Positions 6,507-12,591 of a stretch of DNA of 13,313 nucleotides are shown here, piece after piece. The first letter of the stretch is position 1. The number at the start of each line of letters is the position of its first letter. Location of the stretch: NCBI GenBank assembly GCA_036271855.1, contig DATAZV010000146.1, forward strand, positions 1 through 13,313, written 5' to 3'. This DNA comes from JAQGMJ01 sp036271855 (GTDB taxonomy: Bacteria; Pseudomonadota; Gammaproteobacteria; Burkholderiales; JAEUOS01). A program made the translations under genes and the position numbers. The notes beneath the pieces were generated by a model. The model was not told the origin of the DNA, did no database searches, and saw nothing but the letters and a program-made list of their open reading frames with translations.

Positions 6507-7637
6507 ATGCAATTCAAACTTCTCGCCACCCAGGGCCGCGCGCGCCGCGGCTCCCTGACCCTGAACCACGGCAGCGTGGAAACCCCGGTATTCATGCCGG
6601 TGGGCACCTATGGCAGCGTCAAGGCGATGTCGCCCGTCGAATTGAACGAAATCGGCGCGCGCATCATCCTGGGCAACACCTTTCACCTCTGGCTGCGTCC
6701 TGGGCTGGAGGTGATTGCCGCCCACGGCGGCCTGCACCGCTTCACCGGCTGGGAGCACCCCATCCTCACCGACTCCGGCGGCTTCCAGGTCTGGAGCCTG
6801 GGCGCCCTGCGCAAGATCAGCGAGGAAGGCGTCAAGTTCGCCTCGCCGGTGAACGGCGACAAACTCTTCCTCGGCCCCGAAGAGTCGATGCAAATCCAGC
6901 GCACCCTGAATTCCGACATCGCCATGATCTTCGACGAGTGCACGCCCTACTCGATCGAAGACATTCCGATCGGCATCGACGAGGCGCGTGCCTCGATGGA
7001 GCTTTCGCTGCGCTGGGCACAGCGCAGCCGCGCCGAGTTCGACCGCCTGGAAAATCCCAACGCCTTGTTCGGCATCGTGCAGGGCGGCATGTTCGAGGAA
7101 TTGCGCGACGCCTCGATCGCCGGCCTGGAAGCGATCGGCTTCCCCGGCTACGCCATCGGCGGCCTCTCGGTGGGCGAGCCGAAGGAAGAAATGCTGCGTG
7201 TGCTCGACCACACCGCGCCGCGCCTGCCCGCCGACAAACCGCGCTACCTGATGGGCGTCGGCACCCCTGAAGACCTGGTCGACGGCGTCGCTGCCGGCAT
7301 CGACATGTTCGACTGCGTCATGCCCACCCGCAATGCGCGCAACGGCTGGCTGTTCACCCGCTTCGGCGACATAAAACTGCGCAACACCCGCTACAAGACC
7401 GACACCCGGCCGCTGGACGAAACCTGCGCCTGCTACGCCTGCCGCAATTTCAGCCGCGCCTATCTGCACCACCTGCACAAGCTCTCTGAAATCCTCGGCG
7501 CGCGCTTGAACACCATCCATAACCTGCACTATTACCAGACCCTGATGGCGGAAATGCGCGCGGCGCTGGAAGCCGGCACTTTCGACGACTATCGCGCCCG
7601 CTTCGCCCGCGAACGCCAGATGCTCGCCGCCGAGTAA
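6507..7637 (+). CDS. tgt: Queuine/preQ1 tRNA-guanine transglycosylase
   Basis: Tgt swaps guanine 34 of GUN-anticodon tRNAs (Asp, Asn, His, Tyr) for preQ1, the first tRNA-bound step of queuosine synthesis. The 376-residue length is normal. Key residues are present: D89 in TDSGGFQV (general acid/base), D269 in FDCVMPTRNARNG (the nucleophile region), and the zinc ligands C307, C309, C312 and H338 (CxCxxC...H). I start at ATG 6507, giving the usual MQFKLLATQGRARRG N-terminus; an in-frame TTG at 6501 is less likely. No clear Shine-Dalgarno precedes it. Unlike many proteobacteria, queA is not directly upstream (a divergent AEC gene is), and yajC lies 1.26 kb downstream rather than adjacent. Confidence 0.97.
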   Translation: MQFKLLATQGRARRGSLTLNHGSVETPVFMPVGTYGSVKAMSPVELNEIGARIILGNTFHLWLRPGLEVIAAHGGLHRFTGWEHPILTDSGGFQVWSLGALRKISEEGVKFASPVNGDKLFLGPEESMQIQRTLNSDIAMIFDECTPYSIEDIPIGIDEARASMELSLRWAQRSRAEFDRLENPNALFGIVQGGMFEELRDASIAGLEAIGFPGYAIGGLSVGEPKEEMLRVLDHTAPRLPADKPRYLMGVGTPEDLVDGVAAGIDMFDCVMPTRNARNGWLFTRFGDIKLRNTRYKTDTRPLDETCACYACRNFSRAYLHHLHKLSEILGARLNTIHNLHYYQTLMAEMRAALEAGTFDDYRARFARERQMLAAE

Positions 7638-7774
7638 GTCTTTTTGTCCTACATGGCGCGCATGAAACAGTTCATACAAACGCCCGATCATGCTCCCGCC
7701 ATGGGCAAACTTGTGTACGATTACTCCACATCACAAGCACCGGAGACACCCGCCCCGGCGGGTTACGCAACAGC

Positions 7775-8263
7775 ATGAACTACGGCAAAACCACCAAGGG
7801 CAAGAGCGCACTGGAACAGCGCTCCGCCGCCCTGCCGCCGCGCCTGCGGCCCCTGCTTCTCCTGATCGACGGCAACAAGACCAACGAACAACTGGCGGCC
7901 CTGGCCGGGCAGATCGGCGCGGGTAAAGACGCGATCGCCGAACTCGAACAACTCGGCTTCATCGCCGCCGGTGCCCCGCCTTCCGGCGAGACCACCCAGC
8001 GCCGCCTCGAGGAAGACGACGACCGCACCGTGCGCGTCTCCCACAACGCCATCGACCGCTTCCTGCAGGCGAAAAAGTACATGAGCGGCGCCGTCGCCCA
8101 GGCCGATGCCGCCGGCGAATCCGGCGTCGCCGCGCAAATCGAAGCCGCGACCGAAATGAGCCAGCTCACGCAAGCCTACGAAGGCTTCGTCGCCCTGATC
8201 GAAGCGCGGCGCGGCGCCGAGGCGCCGACCATCATCGCCAAGCTGCGGGCGCTGCTGGGCTGA
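7775..8263 (+). CDS. Hypothetical protein between tgt and yajC
   Basis: I do not recognise this 162-residue protein by name. Residues 1-60 (SALEQRSAALPPRLRPLLLL, then DGNKTNEQLAALAG and IAELEQLGFI) resemble a small winged-helix-like domain that I recall in betaproteobacterial hypothetical proteins, with its PPRLR-LLLLIDG signature. A linker at about 65-85 is acidic and polar (EEDDDRT), and residues 88-162 look alpha-helical and rich in Ala and Glu. No signal peptide or membrane segment is visible, so it is probably cytoplasmic. The start is ATG 7775, preceded by a C/G hairpin (7749-7762) instead of a standard ribosome site. Codon use (GC-rich third positions) matches the neighbours, which supports it being real. 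It ends just before a 16-bp perfect hairpin and lies between tgt and yajC. Confidence 0.75.
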   Translation: MNYGKTTKGKSALEQRSAALPPRLRPLLLLIDGNKTNEQLAALAGQIGAGKDAIAELEQLGFIAAGAPPSGETTQRRLEEDDDRTVRVSHNAIDRFLQAKKYMSGAVAQADAAGESGVAAQIEAATEMSQLTQAYEGFVALIEARRGAEAPTIIAKLRALLG

Positions 8264-8264
8264 G

Positions 8265-8297
8265 GCGTTTACCCGCCGCCAGGCGGCGGGTAAACGC
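8265..8297 (+). terminator. Perfect 16-bp hairpin after the hypothetical gene
   Basis: GCGTTTACCCGCCGCC at 8265-8280 is exactly complementary to GGCGGCGGGTAAACGC at 8282-8297, with one base between the arms (so a loop of a few bases in practice). It begins two bases after the stop codon of the 162-residue gene. It lacks a following U-tract, so termination is plausible but not classical. Confidence 0.65.
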
Positions 8298-8308
8298 GAA
8301 CCTCCAAG

Positions 8309-8354
8309 GGCCGCGCGCCAATGCGCGGCCGGCCGCTTTTCGCCTCCGCGAAAA
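8309..8354 (+). repeat. Two adjacent hairpins
   Basis: The first stem is GGCCGCGC (8309-8316) with GCGCGGCC (8323-8330), loop GCCAAT. The second is TTTTCGC (8337-8343) with GCGAAAA (8348-8354), loop CTCC. The first is followed by GGCCGCTTTT, so it could act as a weak terminator whose T-run is the 5' arm of the second stem. Together with the 16-bp hairpin they make three stem-loops within 90 bases. Confidence 0.6.
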
Positions 8355-8490
8355 TCAACCACACTTAGTTGTCCGACTTGGGTATCTTTGGAACCAGGGC
8401 TCGAAGCTATTGGCCGGCGCCGCCATCCAGCACGCCGTCCATTCCGGCAAGGCACGCGGCGCACCAGCGCCTGCCGTCATTGCCCGCCGC

Positions 8491-8544
8491 TACAACAACT
8501 GTGGTTGAGGAAATGCAGAAATCTATAGGGTTTTATCGGGTTGG
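8491..8544 (+). repeat. Diverged direct repeat, copy A
   Basis: This 54-bp unit begins TACAACAACTGTGGTTGA and ends GGTTTTATCGGGTTGG. It pairs with the copy at 8623-8675. The ends are identical or nearly so (TACAACAAC; GGTTTTATCGGGTTGG, 16 of 16) and the centre is diverged with one single-base indel. A weaker match continues downstream: TTCACCGTAGTTTGCCGG (8564 onwards) against TTTACTGTGATTTCGG (8705 onwards). Confidence 0.65.
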
Positions 8545-8622
8545 CCACCGACAGCAGCGCGGATTCACCGTAGTTTGCCGGGGTTTGCAGAAACGGACCG
8601 TCCGCCCAGATTCGGCGGCGCT

Positions 8623-8675
8623 TACAACAACCGTAGTCGAAAAACACCGAAATTCATCAGGTTTTATCGGGTTGG
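8623..8675 (+). repeat. Diverged direct repeat, copy B
   Basis: This 53-bp unit begins TACAACAACCGTAGTCGA and ends GGTTTTATCGGGTTGG. It lies 132 bases start-to-start from copy A in the same orientation. The conserved ends with a changed centre suggest an element copied and then drifted, not recent slippage. Confidence 0.65.
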
Positions 8676-8900
8676 GAAAGGCCAGCGGCCCAAAAAACCT
8701 GTCTTTTACTGTGATTTCGGCCGCGCCAGCCCCAAAAGCGGTCCGCGCCCTGCGCGCCTTCGCGCTAGTATCCTACCGCTCGTCGGCCGGCTTGCCCGAT
8801 CCCCTTGAAACCCCACCGTCAGCCTTGATCTGCCGTCCAGCCCGCGCGCCCGCCGCGTGGTAAAATTGCAAGTTAACTCAAATACTTAACCGGAGCTTTT

Positions 8901-9227
8901 GTGTCCTTCATTTCTTCTGCTTATGCCCAGACCGGCGCCCCCGGCGGCGGCGACATGATGACCACGCTGATGCTGTTCGGCGGCATGGCGGTTTTCATGT
9001 ATTTCATGATGATCCGCCCGCAGATGAAGCGCCAGAAAGAGACCAAGGCGATGCTCGAAGCACTCAAGGTAGGCGACGAGGTGGTAAGCGCCGGCGGCAT
9101 CGTCGGCAAGATCGTCAAGATCAGCGAGGCCTATGCCACGCTGGAAATCGCCAGCGACACGCAGATCGTGGTGCAGCGCCCGGCCATCACCACCCTGCTG
9201 CCCAAGGGCACCATCAAGAGCATCTGA
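8901..9227 (+). CDS. yajC: Sec translocon accessory subunit YajC
   Basis: YajC binds SecD and SecF in the auxiliary Sec membrane complex; it is not essential for export in E. coli. The protein is 108 residues: a short N-terminus, one membrane helix (about 20-38, LMLFGGMAVFMYFMMIRPQ) followed by MKRQKETKAMLEALKVGDEV and the conserved GGIVGKIVKI segment, the pattern typical of YajC. The start is GTG at 8901 with GGAG (8892-8895) five bases upstream, a good site. It is followed by secD after 83 nt and secF, the usual order, but the gene before it is not tgt. An AT-rich stretch upstream suggests its own promoter for yajC-secD-secF. Confidence 0.96.
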   Translation: MSFISSAYAQTGAPGGGDMMTTLMLFGGMAVFMYFMMIRPQMKRQKETKAMLEALKVGDEVVSAGGIVGKIVKISEAYATLEIASDTQIVVQRPAITTLLPKGTIKSI

Positions 9228-9310
9228 GCCCTTGGCCGGGCCGTACCGGCTTAAGGCCCAGCGCCCGCCCTGCCCTTCCATAACGCATTACAAGGCGACA
9301 CGCCGCACAC

Positions 9311-11260
9311 ATGAATCGCTACTCCACCTGGAAATACCTGCTGATCGCCATCGTCGTGCTGGGCGGGCTGCTCTATACCCTGCCGAACTTTTACGGCCAG
9401 ACCCCGGCGGTGCAGGTCACGGCCAAGAGTTCGTCCAACATCAAGCTGGCCGAAGCCACCCGCGCCAAGGTGGCCGACGCGCTGACCGCGGCCAAAGTCG
9501 AGAGCACCGGTATTACCCTTGACACGCACGGCATCCGCGCCCGCTTCAAGGACGAGAACACCCAGTTGCACGCCAAGTCGGTGATCGAAAACGCCCTGGT
9601 GCCGGACAAGAATCTGGAAGACGCGCCCTATACCATCGCGCTGTCGCTGCTGTCGAATTCGCCGGAGTGGCTTGCCGGCATCCACGCCCTGCCGATGTAC
9701 CTCGGCCTGGACCTGCGCGGCGGGGTGCACTTTCTTTATCAGGTGGACATGAAGCAGGCGCTGGTCAAGCGCCTGGACTCGCTGGCCAGCGACCTGCGCA
9801 GCCAGATGCGCAACAAGAACATCCGCCACAGCGGCATCGACCGCACCGCCGCCGGCATCCTGATCCGCTTTCGCGACGACGCCACCCGCATCCAGGCACG
9901 CAACCTGATCACCGACAGCTTCGCCGAACTGGCGACGGTCGATGGTACCGATGGCAGCGACCTGACCCTGACGGCCAACCTGAAACCGGAGTCGGTGCGC
10001 AAGGTGCAGGAAAACGCCATCACGCAGAACATCACCACCTTCAACAAGCGGATCAACGCCACCGGCGTGGCCGAGCCGGTGATCCAGCAGCAGGGCACGG
10101 ACCGCATCGTGGTCGAATTGCCCGGCGTGCAGGACCCGGCCAGCATCAAGGAATTGCTGGGCCGCACCGCCTCCCTCGAACTGCGCATGATCTGCGGCTC
10201 CCCGGAAGAAATCGCCGCCGATGCCGCCGGCAGCGTGCCCTTCGGCTGCGACCGCTTTCCGAAGACCGGCGGCGGCGGCACCGAGATCGTGCGCAAGCGC
10301 GTCGAACTCACCGGCGACCGCCTGACCGATGCCCAGCCCGGCTTCGACGGCCAGACCCAGGAACCCGCGGTGCACCTGAACTTCGATGCCGCCGGCGCCT
10401 CCACCTTCAAGGAATTGACGCGCGAAAACGTCGGCAAGCGCATGGCCATCCTGCTGCTGGAAAAGAATCGCGGCGAGGTGGTGACCGCCCCGGTGATCCG
10501 CAGCGAAATCGCCGGCGGCCGGGTGCAGATCTCCGGCGCCATGAGCAGCGCCGAAGCCAACAACATCTCGATCCTGCTGCGCTCCGGCGCCCTGGCCGCG
10601 CCGATGGAAATCATCGAAGAGCGCACCATCGGCCCCTCGCAGGGCAAGGCGAACATCGAAAAGGGCTTTCACTCCACCTGGGTCGGCTTCTCGCTGATCG
10701 CGGTGTTCATGATCTGCTACTACCTGATGTTCGGCGTGATCTCGGTGGCGGCCCTGGGCTGCAACCTGCTGTTCCTGGTGGCCCTGCTGTCCCTGCTGCA
10801 AGCCACCCTCACATTGCCCGGCATCGCCGCCATCGCGCTGGCCCTGGGCATGGCGATCGACGCCAACGTGCTGATCAACGAGCGCATCCGCGAAGAGCTG
10901 CGCAGCGGCAGCACGCCGCAGGTGGCGATCACCGCCGGCTACGAGCGCGCCTTCGGCACCATTCTCGACTCCAACGTCACCACCCTGATCGCCGGCCTGG
11001 CGCTGCTGATTTTCGGTTCCGGCCCGGTGCGCGGCTTTGCGGTGGTGCACTGCCTGGGCATCCTGACTTCCATCTTCTCTTCGGTGGTGGTGTCGCGCGG
11101 CCTGGTGAACCTGCTCTACGGTTCGCGCCGCCGTCTGGCCAGCCTGTCGATCGGGCAGGTATGGAAGCCGGGTGCGGGCCAGGAAAAGCCGGAGGCGAAG
11201 ACCTTCGCCGGCAGCTCGATCGAAGCGCCATCGGGCAAGAAGCCCGCCGCCACCCCCTGA
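9311..11260 (+). CDS. secD: Protein translocase subunit SecD
   Basis: SecD with SecF uses the proton motive force to pull secreted proteins out of the Sec channel on the periplasmic side. The 649-residue protein has an N-terminal membrane helix (about 8-26), the LGLDLRGG motif (131-138) and a large periplasmic domain. The membrane domain begins near residue 455. D517 in the MAIDANVLINERIREEL helix corresponds to E. coli D519, needed for proton-driven function. The C-terminus extends about 35 residues beyond the last helix with a polar Lys/Pro/Ala tail, so it is slightly longer than the 615-residue E. coli protein. ATG 9311 is preceded by AAGG at a long 15-base distance. secF follows after 33 nt, so the genes are co-transcribed. 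Confidence 0.97.
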   Translation: MNRYSTWKYLLIAIVVLGGLLYTLPNFYGQTPAVQVTAKSSSNIKLAEATRAKVADALTAAKVESTGITLDTHGIRARFKDENTQLHAKSVIENALVPDKNLEDAPYTIALSLLSNSPEWLAGIHALPMYLGLDLRGGVHFLYQVDMKQALVKRLDSLASDLRSQMRNKNIRHSGIDRTAAGILIRFRDDATRIQARNLITDSFAELATVDGTDGSDLTLTANLKPESVRKVQENAITQNITTFNKRINATGVAEPVIQQQGTDRIVVELPGVQDPASIKELLGRTASLELRMICGSPEEIAADAAGSVPFGCDRFPKTGGGGTEIVRKRVELTGDRLTDAQPGFDGQTQEPAVHLNFDAAGASTFKELTRENVGKRMAILLLEKNRGEVVTAPVIRSEIAGGRVQISGAMSSAEANNISILLRSGALAAPMEIIEERTIGPSQGKANIEKGFHSTWVGFSLIAVFMICYYLMFGVISVAALGCNLLFLVALLSLLQATLTLPGIAAIALALGMAIDANVLINERIREELRSGSTPQVAITAGYERAFGTILDSNVTTLIAGLALLIFGSGPVRGFAVVHCLGILTSIFSSVVVSRGLVNLLYGSRRRLASLSIGQVWKPGAGQEKPEAKTFAGSSIEAPSGKKPAATP

Positions 11261-11293
11261 ATCCGCGCCCCACCAGAATCCTAGGAAACCATC

Positions 11294-12271
11294 ATGGAAT
11301 TTTTCCGCATCCGGCGCGACATCCCGTTCATGAAGCACGCGCTGGTGTTCAACGTCATCTCGGCGATCACCTTCGTGCTGGCGGTGTTCTTTCTGCTGCA
11401 CCGCGGCCTCAACTACTCGATCGAATTCACCGGCGGCGTGGTGATCCAGGCCGAATACACCCAGGCCGCCAATCTTGAAGGCGTGCGCGATGCGCTGGTG
11501 AAAACCGGCATCGGCGAGCCGCAGGTGCAGAACTTCGGCTCTTCGGCCAGCGTGGTGATCCGCATGGCCGACAAGGACGCCAACAATCCTACCTTCCTCT
11601 CGCCCGACCCGAACACCGGCAAGAACGCGTTCGACCGCAACAAGTTTTCCGCCATCGCCATCGCCCCCGGCGGCGCCGGCGGCAAGATCACCAGCGTTGA
11701 AGTGGTCGGCCCGCAGGTGGGCAAGGAACTGGCCTCCGACGGCGCGCTGGCGCTGCTGCTGGTGTGCGTGGGCATCATGGCCTACCTGGCGCTGCGCTTC
11801 GAATGGAAATTCTCGGTGGCGGCGATCATCGCCAACCTGCACGACGTGGTGATCATCCTCGGCTTTTTCGCCTTCTTCCAGTGGGAGTTCTCACTCTCGG
11901 TGCTGGCTGCCGTGCTGGCGGTGCTGGGGTACTCGGTAAACGAGTCGGTGGTGGTGTTCGACCGGGTGCGCGAAACCTTCCGCAAACGCCGCGGCCTGAC
12001 CGTGCCCGAGGTGATCAATAGCGCCATCACCAGCACCATTTCGCGCACCATCATCACCCACGGCTGCACCCAGCTGATGGTCACCTCGATGCTGTTCCTC
12101 GGCGGCCCGACCCTGCACTACTTCGCCCTGGCGCTGACCATCGGCATCTTGTTCGGCATCTACTCCTCCGTGCTGGTGGCCAGCCCGATCGTCATGTGGC
12201 TGGGCGTTTCGCGCACCGACCTGATCAAGCCGGAGAAGAAAAAGGACGTCAACAACGGGGCCGTCGTCTAG
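11294..12271 (+). CDS. secF: Protein translocase subunit SecF
   Basis: SecF is the partner of SecD in the proton-driven accessory translocase. The 325-residue length is normal. It has one N-terminal membrane helix (about 17-34), the FTGG motif (45-48) at the head of the periplasmic domain, and five C-terminal helices. The conserved charged pair of TM5/TM6 is visible: the YSVNESVVVFDRVRE segment, where E217 takes the place of E. coli D213, and R251 in the SRTIITHG stretch, matching E. coli R247. The Asp-to-Glu change is conservative and, as far as I recall, common outside the enterics. ATG 11294 has an AGGA site seven bases upstream, so it is translated well after secD. Confidence 0.97.
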   Translation: MEFFRIRRDIPFMKHALVFNVISAITFVLAVFFLLHRGLNYSIEFTGGVVIQAEYTQAANLEGVRDALVKTGIGEPQVQNFGSSASVVIRMADKDANNPTFLSPDPNTGKNAFDRNKFSAIAIAPGGAGGKITSVEVVGPQVGKELASDGALALLLVCVGIMAYLALRFEWKFSVAAIIANLHDVVIILGFFAFFQWEFSLSVLAAVLAVLGYSVNESVVVFDRVRETFRKRRGLTVPEVINSAITSTISRTIITHGCTQLMVTSMLFLGGPTLHYFALALTIGILFGIYSSVLVASPIVMWLGVSRTDLIKPEKKKDVNNGAVV

Positions 12272-12278
12272 CCGGGGG

Positions 12279-12308
12279 CAGGCAAAAGTACAAACCTACT
12301 TTTGCCTG
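12279..12308 (+). terminator. Perfect 12-bp stem-loop after secF
   Basis: CAGGCAAAAGTA (12279-12290) pairs perfectly with TACTTTTGCCTG (12297-12308) around loop CAAACC. It starts seven bases after the secF stop, so it probably ends the yajC-secD-secF transcript, although the T-run is inside the stem and no U-tract follows. The same sequence, in the other orientation and with a few changes, lies between the ZIP and AEC genes. Confidence 0.65.
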
Positions 12309-12311
12309 ATG

Positions 12312-12398
12312 AACTGCATGAAAATCACTGGCGGAGCCAGATGATTTTCATGAGGTAACTGCTACGAAAAATCGCTGCGCTTTGGCGCGCGATTTTGC
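12312..12398 (+). repeat. Two tandem related hairpins
   Basis: Two units of about 45 bases both start AACTGC (12312 and 12357) and contain an AAAATC-x-CTG...GATTTT hairpin. Unit 1: CATGAAAATCACTGGC (12317-12332), loop GGA, then GCCAG-A-TGATTTTCATG (to 12352), one bulged base. Unit 2: AAAATCGC-T-GCGC (12368-12380), loop TTTG, then GCGCGCGATTTT (to 12396), one bulged base. CTACG (12362-12366) and CGTAG (12419-12423) could close a larger fold round unit 2. Confidence 0.6.
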
Positions 12399-12591
12399 AG
12401 GATGCGGGCAGTGAGGTTCGTAGTGGCTTGGTCACGAATTTGCGCCACTGCAAGTTAGTAGGTCCCCTCCCTTTCAAGGGGAGGGACAGGGTGGGGATGG
12501 AGTTAAGCTACGCCAGTCGAGCAGCAACATCAAAGCATCCGCCCACCGCCACACACCGTAAAAACCAAAACCCTCACGGATTCCACCCACC
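12399..12591. other. Remaining intergenic sequence before the cytochrome gene
   Basis: It holds AGTGGC (12422-12427) facing GCCACT (12444-12449) across a 16-base loop, and a C/G-rich repeat listed separately. The rest, 12501-12591, shows nothing except a CGGA at 12577-12580, which is too far from the ATG to be a strong ribosome site. I see no gene and no clear promoter. Confidence 0.5.
12462..12500 (+). repeat. C/G-rich dispersed-type repeat
   Basis: GTCCCCTCCCTTTCAAGGGG is followed by AGGGACAGGGTGGGGATGG. CCCTCCC can pair with GGGAGGG across a TTTCAAG loop. The text CCCTCCC...AAGGGGAGGG-CAGGGTGGGGATGG resembles a repeat that I recall scattered between genes in many beta- and gammaproteobacteria. 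I cannot check copy number here. Confidence 0.55.

Larger units (their letters stand above)
8355..8900. other. Gene-free stretch before yajC
   Basis: About 546 bases without a convincing gene. The one sizeable open frame (8369-8863) starts at TTG, has no ribosome site and its Arg/Ser/Pro/Ala-rich protein looks like chance sequence. The stretch contains two diverged direct repeats (8491-8544 and 8623-8675, given separately) and, near the end, AT-rich sequence (8861-8890) with a TAAAAT at 8861-8866 that could be part of the yajC promoter; I see no good -35 for it. Confidence 0.6.

Noticed and set aside
6414..7691. Open frame of 425 codons on the minus strand over tgt.
   Set aside because: Antisense shadow of the tgt gene, which has all catalytic and zinc residues in the plus strand.
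8491..8675. CRISPR array.
   Set aside because: Only two copies, 132 bases apart, with a diverged centre, no regular spacers and no cas genes in the window.
8369..8863. Open frame of 164 codons on the plus strand before yajC, containing two similar TTTVVE segments.
   Set aside because: The start is TTG without a ribosome site, composition looks random, and the repeated peptide is simply the direct DNA repeat read in frame. Another frame over the same repeats (YNN-type text) breaks at a stop in copy A.
8861..8866. TAAAAT as a -10 box for yajC.
   Set aside because: No -35-like hexamer at 16-18 bases upstream, so I do not list it as a promoter; only the AT-rich context is noted.
9251..11842. 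Very long open frame (863 codons) on the minus strand across yajC-secD-secF.
   Set aside because: It is antisense to well-supported genes, spans the secD-secF gap, and its His/Gln/Arg/Gly/Ala-rich text has no recognisable domain. GC-rich codon bias on the plus strand explains its lack of stops.
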